Below, in pieces: positions 47,986-59,900 of a DNA stretch of 64,000 nt. Source of the stretch: Petaurus breviceps papuanus. Its lineage: Eukaryota > Chordata > Mammalia > Diprotodontia > Petauridae. The stretch's first letter is position 1; each line of letters begins with the position of its first letter. The position numbers and the translations under genes are program-made. The DNA is taken from contig JAMXIF010000043.1 of assembly GCA_028583685.1 (NCBI GenBank), forward strand, positions 4,004,314 through 4,068,313. The letters are read 5' to 3'. The notes below the pieces were generated by a model. That model was not told the DNA's origin. It saw nothing but the letters and a program-made list of their open reading frames with translations, and ran no database searches.

Positions 47986-48889
47986 TGTCACTCTCATTCT
48001 TATTCCTAATTTTTCATTTACCTCTTTTATTTAATTTTTAATCCCCTTTAGCTCTTCAAAGTACTGAAACCAATTCACATTTTTCTTTGAGGTTTTGTAT
48101 GTATTTGCTTTGATTTTATTGTCTTGTCTTGAATTTGTTTAGATCTTCCCTGCTACCATAATAACTTTCTGTAGTCAGGTACATCTTTTGTTGTTTGCAA
48201 ATATCCCAGACTTTTAACTTTATATTAAAGTAGAGCTCTCCTTTTTGGGTCAAAGGAGCACTGTCTCAACCTTCAGGTATTTCTTGTTGCTGTTTTCAGA
48301 TCTAGTTCTTGGAATACGTTAGTTTTCAGTTCTTCCAAGGTTTTATAATGTAAGGAGATCTATGGTCACTGATCCCCTTTCCTGTGCTGTGGTCTGTGAA
48401 TCACCACAAGCACCATTTTCTCTTTTAGAATATTGTTCAGGATCCCTGCTATTGCTATTGCTCTAGAATTGTATATAGGCAATGCAACAACATTCTGCTC
48501 CCAGTGCCAGCCAAGGGTCCCCTGTAACTTCCTTTTGACCACTTACTTGTCCAACCCCCTTGTTGTCTGTGACCTCAGAGTTCCTGAAGCTGCTGTCATC
48601 ATTGCCCCCAAGGCCTGATGTTGGTTTACGGGGCATGGCCTATACTAGTATGGCCTAGTTTGGAATGTGCTCCACTCTCAACCTAGTGAGACATTTTCCC
48701 CACCAAAATTCTAAGTTGTCTTGGGCTACAAAAAAATGGCCTGTACTTTCCTTAGTACTGACAGTCCAGTATATATATTTGAGGCATTATTTTTAACATT
48801 GTTTAGAGAGGAATTTGAGAAAACTCAGGTGAGTCCCTGCCTTTACTCTGCCACCTTGGCTCTGATCATCAGGAATGACTTTCTAAAGA

Positions 48890-49909
48890 CCAGGATACTT
48901 TGATTCCAAGCAAAATGTATTTCCATTATATCTGGGTTGTTCTGCTAAATATTGTCAGTAGAGATTCTATGTATTATTCATTTGACAAATATATAGTGCC
49001 TTGTATTGGAATATAACTTTCCATGTATACATGTTATCTTTCCACTTTAACAATTTATCTTGACAAAACTTTATAAAGAATCATTGCTAAAATATAGATT
49101 TTTTTTAGAATAACTACTTTTCAGTAACTTAAAAAATGGGGGAAAGAGCATATATATGTATCTATAATACAGGAAAAAGGTAATAAGTTCAAATAGGTGA
49201 CTCAAAACAGAGCACGAATATACATTTAAAGAGAGATGAGTGGATTTCCAGTGGGTGGGTCAGAGAAGTGTTCATCAAATAGATGGTTGCTGAATTGGAC
49301 TTTGATGGAAGGGAACAATTTTAATAGAGAATTATTAAGGGGGAGGAGGTACCCTATTCTAAGAATAAAGAATTATATGAGCAAAGGCATCACAATAAAT
49401 GGGGGAATATGAAAAAAATGGAAAAGAGAAATCAATTTTAGGAAACAGGAAAACAAGATAATAGTATAAAATAAGATTGGAAACACTGAACATTCAAATT
49501 ATAGAATACTTTAACTGTTAACTTTAGGAGTTGAGATACTATTTGGTAAGCTATGTGGAATTCTTAAATGTTTCTCAGTAGAAAAAGTAGCAATAAGAGT
49601 GGGCAGTGGAACTTTAAAAAGATTATTTTGACAGTAATACAAAGGATTCTTTGGACAAGGATTAGACTAGAGGGATAAAGACTAATTAGTATATTATAAG
49701 AACAGTCATAGGGAAGAGAGTAGCCCTTGAGCTAAGGTAGTGGCAAGGGGGTAACAAAGAAGGGACCAATAGAAATTAAGTTTCTGTGTGACAAAAACCT
49801 AAACATAAACTATTGTTTAACACACCTCATGACCTAAATCAGTGCCAAGGATGTATAGATAAATAAAAAAAAATATTAAGTGCTATCATAAGATAGCACA
49901 TAAATGATA

Positions 49910-49969
<60 letters not shown>

Positions 49970-50708
49970 AATAAAAAAACTGATGAGACAGTTCTTGACT
50001 TTAAGGGGTGAAACAAAACATTGACTTGAGTGGTCATGAAAAAAAGATATTTTAGATTGGAAATCACTTGGTTAGTGAATATAACAGCAGGACAGTTGAG
50101 TGACATGCCTTTTCTAAAAGCAATAGTTGTGTTGTTCTAATTTTAGTTCTAAAAGTTTGAAAAGCAAGAAGAGGAGTAGAAGTGTATATGTAAAGGCTGG
50201 CATGAATAAGCATGGTTCGTTTTGGTGCCAGAAAGATCAGGTCAGTATTTCTGTAAAGCACGTAGAGTTTTGTGACTTCTTGACTCCTAACCCAGACATT
50301 CTCTCAGAAGAAAATAAACTATGGTCTTCATATCCTGACTCAAAAGGAGTAGGATTATCTCTCCACTACTGCTGCCACATCTCCTTCAACCTTACTGAAC
50401 CCTAATACAATTATCCCACTAGGATTTTCTCAATCTCACCTATCGTCAAGGAAGACAAAAGGAATTAGACAACAGCTAACAATATGCTGAAGAAAAAAAA
50501 ATGGGTCAAGAGTAGGGGGTGGGGAGGGAAGTACTGACAGACTGCATCAAGAGTGAGATTGCCCATTGTCCTCATTTCTCACACAACCAAATTTACCCTA
50601 GGTGCAGTTTGGGATATTTTGTCTCTGGTCAGTGATTAGAGAAATCTGGTGGCAAGTTTCTACAACCCAGCTTCAAGAATGGGAGTCCAAAGACATATTT
50701 GTGTTTAA
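48890..50708. other. Old unclassified repeat and unassigned DNA
   Basis: 49,230-49,760 carries blocks of the same old repeat as 14,225-14,660 ('tatgagcaaaggcatcacaa', 'aaagattattttgacagtaa'). 49,912-49,966 is a pure (AT)n run. 50,000-50,700 shows no recognised repeat. The 92-codon frame at 50,127-50,405 is not supported by any family feature. Confidence 0.45.
49912..49966. repeat. (AT)n microsatellite
   Basis: About 27 uninterrupted AT units, probably length-polymorphic. Confidence 0.95.
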
Positions 50709-51424
50709 AGGAGGAGCCAAAATGGCAGCATAGAAGCAGGAAGACTTCCTGTGCTCCTCCAATATCCACCTCGAATACCTATAAAAAATGACTCTAAACA
50801 AACTTTAGGGCTACAGAACCCAAGAAGTGACAGAGAGAAACAAACCTCCCACTGAAGACAGCACAGCAGACTGGCAGGAAGGGTCAACCAGAGCATGCTA
50901 GGAGACATGCCCAGCCCCATTTGAGTCCATTGTTTTAGCCCCTGGGTAGCCTGACCTGGAGGGACTCTGAGAGAGTAGATCACCAGTAGCTATGGCGGTT
51001 TCCAGAATTATCAACCCATAAATGCCAAAGATAAAGTGAGAGGTCAGTGGACTTTGGGAACAGGGCATCTGGGAGTGTGTCTAGCCTCTGCCCCTAAAAA
51101 AAAAGCAGCTGACGTACAGCAGACATGCAGCCACCACCAAGTGGCAGCTTCAAAGCTCCAAGCCTGCATATTGTAGGGGGAACAAGCAACCAGTCTGAGG
51201 GGTAATCACTCTTTCTTTAACCTGCTTGGATATGGATCACCGTCTTCATTGGAGGGCTTGGGCTGAGTGATCAGTGAGCAAGAGCATGTAGAGACTTCAG
51301 AGAGGGCGGCCAACTAATAGCTCTGGCAGGTGAGATAACCCCAGCAATTTGGGACAAAGCTCCCCTCTCTGGCAGAAGATTTCTACTGTGGCAAAAAGCT
51401 CAAGACAAGTAATTGAGTGGCAAC

Positions 51425-52497
51425 ATGAGCAAGCAAAGGAAGTAAAGCAAGCAAAGAAATCTGACTTTGGACTCATTTTTTGGGACACAATGGATCAAAG
51501 CATGGAACAGGAGGAAGACAAAGAAGTCAAAACTCCTGTACCAAAAGCTACTATGAAATATTTAAATTGGTTACAGGCCATAGAAGAGCTTAAGAAGAAT
51601 TTTGAAAACTAAATAAGATAAGTGGAAGAAAAATTGGGAAGAGAAATGAGAATTATGAAAGAAAATCATGAAGAGAGAGTTAACAATCTGACTGAAGAAA
51701 ATAACATCTTAAAAAATAGACTAACTCAAATGGCAAAAGAGGCCCAAAAAGGCAAGGAGGAGAAGAATGCCTTAAAAAGCCAAATTTGCCAGATGGAAAA
51801 AGAATCTCAAAAGCTCACTGAAGAGAATCATTCCTTCAGAATTAGATTGGAGCAAATAGAAGCTAGTGACTTTATGAGAAACCAAGATAGTATTGAACAG
51901 ATCCAAAAGAATGAAAAAATGGAAGGCAATGTGAAATATCTCACTGGAAAAACCGCTGACCTGGAAAATAGATCTGGGAGAGATAATTTAAAAATTATTG
52001 GACCAACTAAAAGCCATGATCAAAAAAAGAAGCTAGAAATCATCCTTCAAGAAATTCTCAAGGAAAATTGCCCTGATATTTTAGAATCAAAGGTCAAAAT
52101 AGAAGTTGAAAGAATCCACCAATTACCTCTTGAAAAAGATCCCTAAAAGAAAACTCCTAGGAATATTATATCCAGGTTAAAGAGTTCCCAGATAAAGGAG
52201 AAAATATTACAAGCAGCCAAGAAGAAACAATTTGAATATTGTGGGAACAAAATCAGGATAACACAGCATCTGGCAGCTTCAACATTGAGAGATTGAAGGT
52301 CTTGGAATATGATATCCTGTAGGTCAAAGGAGCTGGGATTAAAACCAAGAATCATTTACACAGCAAAACTTAGTATCATAATTCAGGGGAACATATGATC
52401 ATTCAATGAAATAGAGGACTTTCAAGTATTCATGATGAAAAAACCAGAGTTGAATAGAAAATTTGACATTCAGATACAAGAAGCAAGAGAAACATGA
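51425..52497 (+). pseudogene. HAL1 ORF1 (RNA-binding protein), nearly whole but broken
   Basis: About 357 codons, the usual length for L1-type ORF1p. The start ATGAGCAAGCAAAGG matches MNKQRK of the other HAL1. A frameshift follows before 51,490. From there one frame holds to the end: acidic N-terminus, coiled coil with heptads (EENNILKNRLTQMAKE, KLTEENHSFRIRLEQIE), RRM start (SGRDNLKIIGP, about codon 180), then the C-terminal domain (IHQLPLEKDP, KEKILQAAKKKQFEYCG, IRITQHLAASTLRD). In-frame stops lie at 51,610, 52,144 and two further places. The open core is 51,622-52,146 (174 codons). It would form trimers on element RNA if intact. Confidence 0.85.
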
Positions 52498-52619
52498 GAA
52501 GGTAAACATGGAAAGGAAATCATAAGGAACTTATCAAAGTTGAATTATTTATATTCCTACATGGAAAATTGATAATTGTAACTTGTAAAACTTTTCTCAG
52601 TATGAGAATAGTTGAAGGG

Positions 52620-52775
52620 AATATAAATGTATATACAGATATATGTGTGTGTGTTTATATATGTATATATTCATATATATGTTTATATATGTATATATAC
52701 ATACATATGTCAAGAGTATATGGGTGTATGAACAAATATGTGAGTGTGTGTATATATGTGTACAGGTATATATAG
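52620..52775. repeat. TATG/TATA-rich simple repeat in HAL1
   Basis: Imperfect tata, tatg and tgtg units. The frames on both strands here (Tyr/Ile/Cys-rich) are artefacts of this sequence. Confidence 0.85.
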
Positions 52776-53386
52776 ACAAAGGGCACAGGAACAGCTGAAT
52801 AGAAAGGGATGATACTTAAAATGTAAATTTGAGAGGTGAGAGAGGAATATAATGAGAGGAGATGGATAGAGACATAATGGTGTAAATTATCCCATATAGA
52901 AGAGGCAAGGGAAAACTGTTACAAGGGTGGTGAAGAACAGGAAGGGAAAAGGGAATGGGTCAACCTCACTCTCATTGAATTTGGCTTAGGGAGGGAATGA
53001 CAGATACACTAAATAGGGTATCTCGCCCTACAGGAGAGTAGGGGTAAAAGGATGAGTTGGGGGATGATGGAGGGTAGGGCAGGTTGTGGGGGAGGGAAGT
53101 TGTAAGTACACACTTTTGAAAAGGAAAAGGGTCAAAGTAGAGAATAGAACAAATGGGGGGCAGGATAGGATGGAGGGAAATAAAATCATCCTTTCACAAT
53201 TTATCCACTATGGAAATGTTTTGCATAGCTACACATGTACAACCTATATTGAATTGCTTATCTTCCCAGTAAAGGTGGGTGATGAAGGAGGAAGGGAAAG
53301 AATATGGAATCCAAAGTTTTAAAATCAAATTTTATATATATATATATAATTATTTTTACATGCAACTGGGAAATAAGATATACAAG

Positions 53387-53919
53387 TACAGAAGAAAGCA
53401 CCCCAGCATCCCCCAGGTGGCTGCCCACACTGCTTCTTAGATCTGCTTTTCTAAAGGAAAGCAACTCAAAATGGGTTAACGATCTTGCTTTAATCAATCA
53501 AACATATCATTTACATAGTTCAGAAGAAAAAGTTCAGCACCCCAAACTTCAGAGCATACAGACAGAAATATTTCAAGCAGACAGGCTTCCACACTGTCCA
53601 ACCATTACGTCCATACCAAATCACAGTTACAAGAGAGGGAAGCATCAACATCTGGGTTTTTCAAAGGTGGGGGGGGATCTCAACTGCTGCCCAGAGTCTC
53701 ATCTCATCAAATAAAACAACACTTCTCAAAGTGAGCCCCAAAGCAAAGCCTCACATCAGGGCTTATATAGCCTTCTCCTGGTTCAGAGAATGTAACAACC
53801 TTCTTGACCTACTGCCCAATCACAAAGTATCTCCTGAGAAACAAGCCTCCCGCCGCAGGTTCCAGGTACACTTAAGCCTAGAGGCAGGGAAGATCTTAAA
53901 AATGTACATTTCTATAACA
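53387..53919 (-). mobile_element. Solo LTR, family A, copy 3
   Basis: 533 bp, inserted in the HAL1 3' region. The interrupted HAL1 sequence 'agatatacagg/cactgggg' gives the target acagg (53,920-53,924), with acaag at 53,382-53,386 as its mutated partner. It has a TATA-like box and an ATTAAA-like signal on the minus strand, as in the other copies. The outer end is more diverged than in copies 1 and 2. No internal region. Confidence 0.85.
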
Positions 53920-54141
53920 ACAGGCACTGGGGTGTAGAGATCCATCTTGCCCTACTAGAAAGTTTGAGGGGGGCTGGGGGAGGATATAGGAAAGAGCAGA
54001 TTTGGGGAGCAGGTATTCAGTAGGATCACTGTTTGGGGTGGTGGGTAGGGAAAGGACAGGGAGAAAATTTGTAACTCAAAATCTTGTGGAAATGCATGAT
54101 GTAAACTAAAACATAAAATTTAATTAAAAAAACAAAAAAAG

Positions 54142-55040
54142 GATAAAATGCAGATGTTATACATATTTAGTTAACACAGGTGACAGAGTCATGTGTCATA
54201 TTAAGTTTATATAAACAAACATTCAGAAAACCTCATTCTAAAATGACAAAATGATCCCATTATATGAAGTTAAATGAGCTGATGATTCTTCATTTAGAGA
54301 TCTGAATTAGTAATTGGTAATGTTTTAAAGTCCAAAATAATACACTTAAATTCAAGAGACTTTAAAAAGGTAAATTAAATCATAAGTAAATTCTATTAAT
54401 TGCCAGGAAAGCCAGATATATTGCCTCATAAATAAACTTTTCACAAAGTCTCTTAGAAGACACTTTCAGACATGCATGCCTCCAAATTCTCTCAAGTCAG
54501 TTTCTTTTGCCTAACGTAGTCAATACATTAATACCTTAAGGATACAAGATTTTATGTGTGAGTATCTTGACTTAGTAACTTTTTATGTTTTGGGAGGCAG
54601 CATGACATAGTGGATATAGTTCTGGATTTAGAGGCAGGAACACGGGGTTTCAACATCAGCTTTCAACTCCAGAACTGTCACCTGGAACCTCATGCTATCC
54701 TGTCTAGTGAATGTGTTATACTATATCTAGATTTCTTCAGCCATATTTCCACATTTCACCTGCTTCACTCTCTGGATTATCTGCCTTTCCACATCTGATA
54801 TCATATTTCATTCAAGACTGACATAGCTACAGATGAAAACCTATATCAGTGTGTCCACTTATCACTTCACTCCCAATCTCTGTGACTTTTGTAACCAAAA
54901 CACTGTTCTACCACAGTGTTCATGACTCTGTTATATGTGTTATCTCAGTCTATTAGAGTAGAAACTTCTTTAAGGCAGGAACTGTATCAGTTTTAGGTTT
55001 GTACACTCCATGCTTAGATAGATAGCTGGGGGGAAAAGTG
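54142..55040. other. Unassigned DNA with a MIR piece at about 54,590-54,690
   Basis: 54,590-54,690 starts 'gggaggcagcatgacatagt', the MIR 5' part. The remainder shows no repeat, RNA gene or coding frame. Confidence 0.45.
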
Positions 55041-55044
55041 AAGA

Positions 55045-55380
55045 GAGTAACTATTATTTACATAATGCCTACTAGTGTCAGACACTGTACTAAGTGCTTT
55101 TTGAAAGGAAGGGAGGAAGGAAAGAAGGAAGGAGGGAAGGAAGGAAGGAAAAAAGGAAGGAAGGATGGATGGAAAAAAGAAAGGAAGAGGGAAAGAAAGA
55201 AAAAATGATAGATGTATGATAGATATGTAGACAGATAAATATACAGAGAAAGAGGAAAGAGTGTGTTGAGGGTTGGGACTGCAAATAAAAGAAACAAAGA
55301 ATCTTTAAAGAACTTACAATCTAATAACAGAAGATAACAAATAAAGGGAAGCTGGAAGAAGAATGGGATAATGCTACTAA
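55045..55380 (+). repeat. Old repeat containing a GGAA-rich microsatellite
   Basis: The blocks 'actattatttacataatgcc' and 'cagacactgtactaagtgct' resemble an old mammalian repeat, continuing at 55,300-55,330 ('gaacttacaatctaataa'). Between them, 55,105-55,205 is ggaa/gaaa simple sequence. The long minus-strand frames here (FLPSFLP..) are simple-sequence artefacts. Confidence 0.6.
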
Positions 55381-55393
55381 GAAGTAGGTAAAG

Positions 55394-55546
55394 GGGGCAG
55401 CTAGGTGGCATAGTGAGAAAGAGAACCGGCCCTGGAGTCAGGAGGACCTGGGATTGGTTCTGGCCTCAAATACTTAACATACACACACACACAAACTGGC
55501 TGTGTAACCTTGGTCAAGTTACTTAACCCCAGTTGCATTAAAAAAA
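55394..55546 (+). mobile_element. tRNA-derived SINE
   Basis: The head is 'ggggcagctaggtggcatag', with body blocks 'tggagtcaggaggacctggg' and 'tgtaaccttggtcaagttac' and an A-tail. The target duplication is aagtaggtaaag (55,382-55,393) and aagtaggtgaag (55,547-55,558), with one mismatch. A short (CA)n run lies inside. Confidence 0.88.
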
Positions 55547-55689
55547 AAGTAGGTGAAGAAATATGGAGACCAAATTGAACCAAAAGTGGAGTGAACACTA
55601 AGAGTGGAGTGAATATGACAGAGGATTCTCGTGAAATGGTGTCAGATCTTGGGTTTCATCAGTCAGAAGATTGAGTGCTGTGGTGAATA

Positions 55690-56045
55690 GGTTAGCACTT
55701 GGCACATAGTAAACACTTAATTGCTCATTCATTAATTCCTGTATTTATTCCTAACTGTGTGATTCTGTGCAAGTCAGCATATACAATGGGATGACCAAAG
55801 GTTTTCAAATCATGAGACCTAGGTTTGAATTTGATTTCTGACATTGAATTTGCCTGAATTTCAGTATCTTCATCTAAAAAGTAGGTAGAGGGATTGGACT
55901 AAATTTTCTCTGAGAATTTTTCCAACTGTAGCTCTCAATCCTAAGATTTATTTTCTCTCAAAAGATTGTTGGAAGGGTAAGATAAAATAATGTATGTATA
56001 ATACTTTGCAAATCTTAAAATATGATGTAAATATTATCTATTATT
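55690..56045 (+). mobile_element. L2 3' end scrap followed by MIR
   Basis: 55,690-55,735 reads 'gcacttggcacatagtaaac', the L2 terminal block. 55,790-56,045 carries MIR-type sequence ('gagacctaggtttgaatttg', 'tcatctaaaaagtaggtaga', 'atactttgcaaatcttaaaa'). Confidence 0.65.
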
Positions 56046-56222
56046 AAATCATCTAATTATGGAATCTATTTGTCAAATGCTATAGCTAGAAAACTCAGCC
56101 TTCTATGGTCAAATTGTTGTTGAATCTTTCTGTAATAATGTAGGCTGGACTTTTGGAAGATGTGCATATGGTCCATTGCTGAACTATGCACAACATCTTT
56201 TTAGCTTCATAAACTAGCCAAG

Positions 56223-57399
56223 TGTGATAGTAATGGCAATTAAAGATTCCCCTGTATTGGCTTGGTTTTCAAATTGATTGTGTTAAAGCCCAGAGTTTGT
56301 TAATCCCACCTGTGGGATGGGCTTGTTGATGTGAAAAGAAAGTCCTGAACTGGGAGGAGCTTGTGAGGTAGATTTGGAGAGACACTAGAGAGAGGCGGAA
56401 GATCTTTTTGGAAGCAGCACCTCGTGGAGAGAGAGAGACTTGAGAGAATTGCTGGTGGCCGCTTTGAATTGCCTTGGACTTTTGAGACCTGCCCCCTGAG
56501 CTGCCAAGGACTGAGGAGACATGGCTGTTTTGCTGGTACTTTTTCTGTCTGTTTTGATGTTGTTTTGCCAGATTTGTCCACTGGTGAAAGACAGTCCTTT
56601 TGTTGAAGAAGTCCTGGAACCTGGCTGTTCGCTAAGAAGCCCTGAGACTGTCCTGCAGACAGAGAGTGAATACTGTCCACTGGTGAGGGACAGTGCTGTT
56701 GTTGCAGGGGTCTGGAGACTGTCCTGCAGACAGAATGAATACTGTCCACTGGTGAAGGACAGTGCTGTTGTTGCAGGGGTCTGGGAGCCTTTCTGTTGGT
56801 TCAGAAGCCCTGAAGAAGGATTTTCTTGTTGTATGTTTACAGAAATCCTGGGAGAGGGCTTTGCTAATGTGTTCAGGCATTCTAGGACTGTTCTACAGAC
56901 AGAGGATAAATTCATGAAGGGACTGGCAATGTATCTTGTGGCTTTGCTAAGCCTTGTCTCCCCAGGAACTAAGATTGCTGAGAACTTGCCTCGTGTCAAG
57001 ATGAAGAAAAGACCTCCATTTGGGTATTAAGTGCTGTGTTTAAACTTGATGTAACTCTGGGGTAGATTCATTTGTGATCCAGGGGTGGGGAACTTTTGAC
57101 CTTATATTTGGAAACTAATCTCCATTTGAGAAGAGGGGCTTTGTGGTGGACTTAATTAAGGTATAGCCTAGGGGTGGAGAAGTATTTAGAACAGAGACTT
57201 TGTAATTGATTGAATGATTGGAAGGTCCTGGGGTGGGGTAGTACTTGGAGATTATTTAATCACACTTAGTAAATGCTGTATTTTGAATGATGTCATGTTT
57301 TGATCTTCTCTGTTCTTGGTTGGTCACTGAATAAAATAGAGAGCACCTATGCTGGTATTTTGAACCTGGGAAGTTGCCTTCTTTTGGCATTACATTACA
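56223..57399 (+). mobile_element. Solo LTR, family B, copy 2 (long LTR, internal frame open)
   Basis: 1,177 bp, starting TGTGATAGTAATGG and ending GGCATTACATTACA, flanked by perfect 5 bp duplications ccaag (56,218-56,222 and 57,400-57,404). AATAAA at about 57,333 sets the plus orientation. It is homologous to copy 1 throughout and carries an extra in-frame repeat unit. The LTR-internal frame (56,521-57,030) looks whole. There is no adjacent internal region, so it is a solo LTR. Confidence 0.87.
56521..57030 (+). CDS. LTR-B internal open reading frame, 169 codons, unknown product
   Basis: It opens with MAVLLVLFLSVLMLFCQ, a 17-residue hydrophobic run without basic residues that could serve as a signal peptide. 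Three in-frame copies of a CPLVKDS-type motif follow (codons about 19, 52 and 75; spacing 33 and 23 codons), then a Cys/Phe-rich stretch (WFRSPEEGFSCCMFTE). A second hydrophobic stretch (MYLVALLSLVSPG, codon about 138) and a basic end (KMKKRPPFGY) close it. Two tryptophans mark the repeat ends. I do not recognise the family. Only the position, inside an LTR, recalls the sag gene of MMTV; there is no sequence likeness I can claim. The opposite strand is also open for 204 codons, so coding is unproven. It may be decorative sequence of the LTR. Confidence 0.4.
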   Translation: MAVLLVLFLSVLMLFCQICPLVKDSPFVEEVLEPGCSLRSPETVLQTESEYCPLVRDSAVVAGVWRLSCRQNEYCPLVKDSAVVAGVWEPFCWFRSPEEGFSCCMFTEILGEGFANVFRHSRTVLQTEDKFMKGLAMYLVALLSLVSPGTKIAENLPRVKMKKRPPFGY

Positions 57400-57404
57400 C
57401 CAAG

Positions 57405-57679
57405 TTGTTAATCTAATACCATAAGCTTCTAGAAACCAGACTTAGTTTCCTCAATATTGTGATAATAAATTAAGTTGGACTTCATTTGAGGCATCCCTGA
57501 ACATGAAACAGAGATAACTCCATCCAGCTATATTTACTCCTTTTCACACACAGGCACATTTTTTACATGGCCTTCACACCGTGACATGAAATTTATGTCC
57601 CTTGCCTGCACCCACATCCCTCCCCCAACATTAGCCCCACTCCCCAAAGTTACCAACTTGATAAATGAAGAAATAAAAA

Positions 57680-57680
<1 letters not shown>
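57405..57680. other. Unassigned DNA
   Basis: No repeat or gene recognised between LTR-B copy 2 and the candidate conserved segment. Confidence 0.35.
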
Positions 57681-58600
<920 letters not shown>

Positions 58601-58699
58601 TCCTTTGTCTCCAATTCAATTTGAAGTTATTCATGCCAAAGTTTGGATCAAAGCAAAACTGTGTTTTGATGAGTTCTGACCCTAGGTTCTGGGAGATTA

Positions 58700-58865
58700 G
58701 AGAAACAAACCATTGCCCTCAGAAAGTTATTTTGCCTCTCTGAGCCCCAGTTTCTGTTTTTCAAATAGGGATATTCATCTATTTATACTACCCACAAAAT
58801 CATTTTAAGGAAATAATTTTGTAAATTAAGTGCTTTTAAAATGGAACCTATTACTATTGTTAACA
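58700..58865 (+). mobile_element. MIR SINE 3' part
   Basis: It carries 'tgcctctctgagccccagtt' followed by a MIR-like tail ending in the 'attactattgttaacatcat' stretch. Confidence 0.55.
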
Positions 58866-59031
58866 TCATTCCACTAAAGTCATATTCTAAATTCTATTGA
58901 AAATATAGGTTGCAACTTTCAGTCCTTGGCTATATATATAATTCTATTGAAGTGTATCAAGGTGGAAAAATGTGATACATGAGTCTATTTGGAGACTGGT
59001 TGTCTTGTTGTTGGAGGCTAATCACCAGGTT
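58825..59031 (+). repeat. Direct duplication, unit 1
   Basis: About 207 bp from 'attaagtgcttttaaaatgg' to 'ggaggctaatcaccaggtt', repeated at 59,682-59,900 with roughly 85-90% identity by eye. The second half of unit 1 lacks a short piece present in unit 2. It covers a MIR tail plus unique sequence. Confidence 0.9.
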
Positions 59032-59681
59032 GTCTATTTGATGATAGATTTTCCAATACTGGCAACTTTTGGAAAGTGTAGATTAAGATAAAATGTTCAG
59101 AGATCTAGATCTAGAAGTGTTTAGAAGGCCATCTTAAATATTAGACTCTGATATTGTTAATAGTTGTGGCAAATTATTTTAGGGATATTAAGTGAACTGC
59201 TAAAGGTAATGAACTTTAGAGCCGAGAATTAAGCCCGGGTCTTTTGATTCCTAGGGCAATGTTCATTTCATTTTACTGCTCTAACTCTCCAAGGCATAAA
59301 AGATTTGTAATCTATTTGGTGGAGGGAGAATGCATAGTGATGGAATTATCAATACTTGGCATATAAACATTTTATTATCCTTGTTCTTCATGAGAAATAT
59401 CACTACATAGTAGATAAAAAACCAGTCTTCCAGGTAGGAAAACGTCTTGTGTTCATGTCTTTGACATATTCTTCCTGTATGTCCATGGTGAAATCACCCA
59501 GTTGCTAAGACCCTGCAAAATTTTTCTATGACTGTAAATCATACAAAATGACCCATACAAACTTATGGAGGAAGTTTTTAAACTGGGAGTTCCTTATACC
59601 ACAAAAAAAATCACAGGCCTACATCAAAATTTTACTAATTCTGAGTTTGTGTTTGGTACTGCCATTCTTACCATCTTTACC
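59032..59681. other. Unassigned DNA with a possible MIR scrap
   Basis: 59,170-59,285 ('ggtaatgaactttagagccg', 'gggtcttttgattcctaggg') resembles a minus-strand MIR. No gene seen. The 69-codon frame at 59,548-59,757 runs across the duplication border and has no family. Confidence 0.4.
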
Positions 59682-59900
59682 ATTAAGTGCTTTCAAAATG
59701 GAACCTATTACTATTGTTAACATCATTCCACTAAAGTCATATTCTAAACTCTATTGAAAATATAGGTTGCAACTTTTAGTGCTTGAACATTATATCAGTA
59801 AAGAGAAGATTCCATTGAAGCTTATCAAGGTGGAAAAATATGATACAACGGTCTGTTTGGAGGCTGCTTGTCTTGCTGTTGGAGGCTAATCACCAAGTTA
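59682..59900 (+). repeat. Direct duplication, unit 2
   Basis: The second copy of the 58,825-59,031 segment, 857 bp downstream. It begins at 'attaagtgctttcaaaatgg'. Sequences on either side do not match, so this is a short dispersed duplication and not a simple tandem one. Confidence 0.9.

Larger units (their letters stand above)
42270..48868 (-). mobile_element. Long L1 LINE, minus strand, with several insertions
   Basis: The 5' end is at about 48,868 (minus strand: GAGCCAAGGTGGCAGAGTAAAGG). The 5' UTR runs to about 48,060. ORF1 lies at about 46,400-48,050 (109-codon piece at 46,636-46,965: coiled coil ILTEENNYLKIRI, then KKRDDFRVIGQPENHD, the RRM start). The endonuclease end of ORF2 lies at 45,420-45,620 and continues at 42,270-42,842. 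The two ORF2 pieces abut when the 42,842-45,415 insertion is removed. The rest of ORF2 is missing on the left. A pyrimidine tract and an LTR-B-like relic interrupt ORF1. Confidence 0.75.
50709..54141 (+). mobile_element. HAL1 (half-L1) element, plus strand
   Basis: It starts GGAGGAGCCAAAATGGCAGC, with a 5' UTR to about 51,420 and ORF1 at 51,425-52,497. A non-coding 3' region follows, with TATG-rich repeats (52,620-52,770), a purine-rich segment, a (TA)n run and a terminal block 'aaatttgtaactcaaaatct' with an A-rich tail at 54,141. There is no ORF2. With the LTR at 53,387-53,919 removed it is about 2.9 kb, the same size and order as the copy at 19,688-22,540. I found no clear target duplication. 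Confidence 0.82.

Noticed and set aside
50127-50405. 92-codon plus frame in non-repeat DNA
   Set aside because: No recognisable domain, no splice or promoter context, and a length expected by chance.
55058-55411. 117-codon minus frame
   Set aside because: Translation of the GGAA microsatellite and its flanks.
56385-56999. 204-codon minus-strand frame, the longest in the window
   Set aside because: It is antisense to the LTR-B frame and mirrors its repeats, with no hydrophobic start or family signature. It is kept as a caution against the sense frame, not as a gene.
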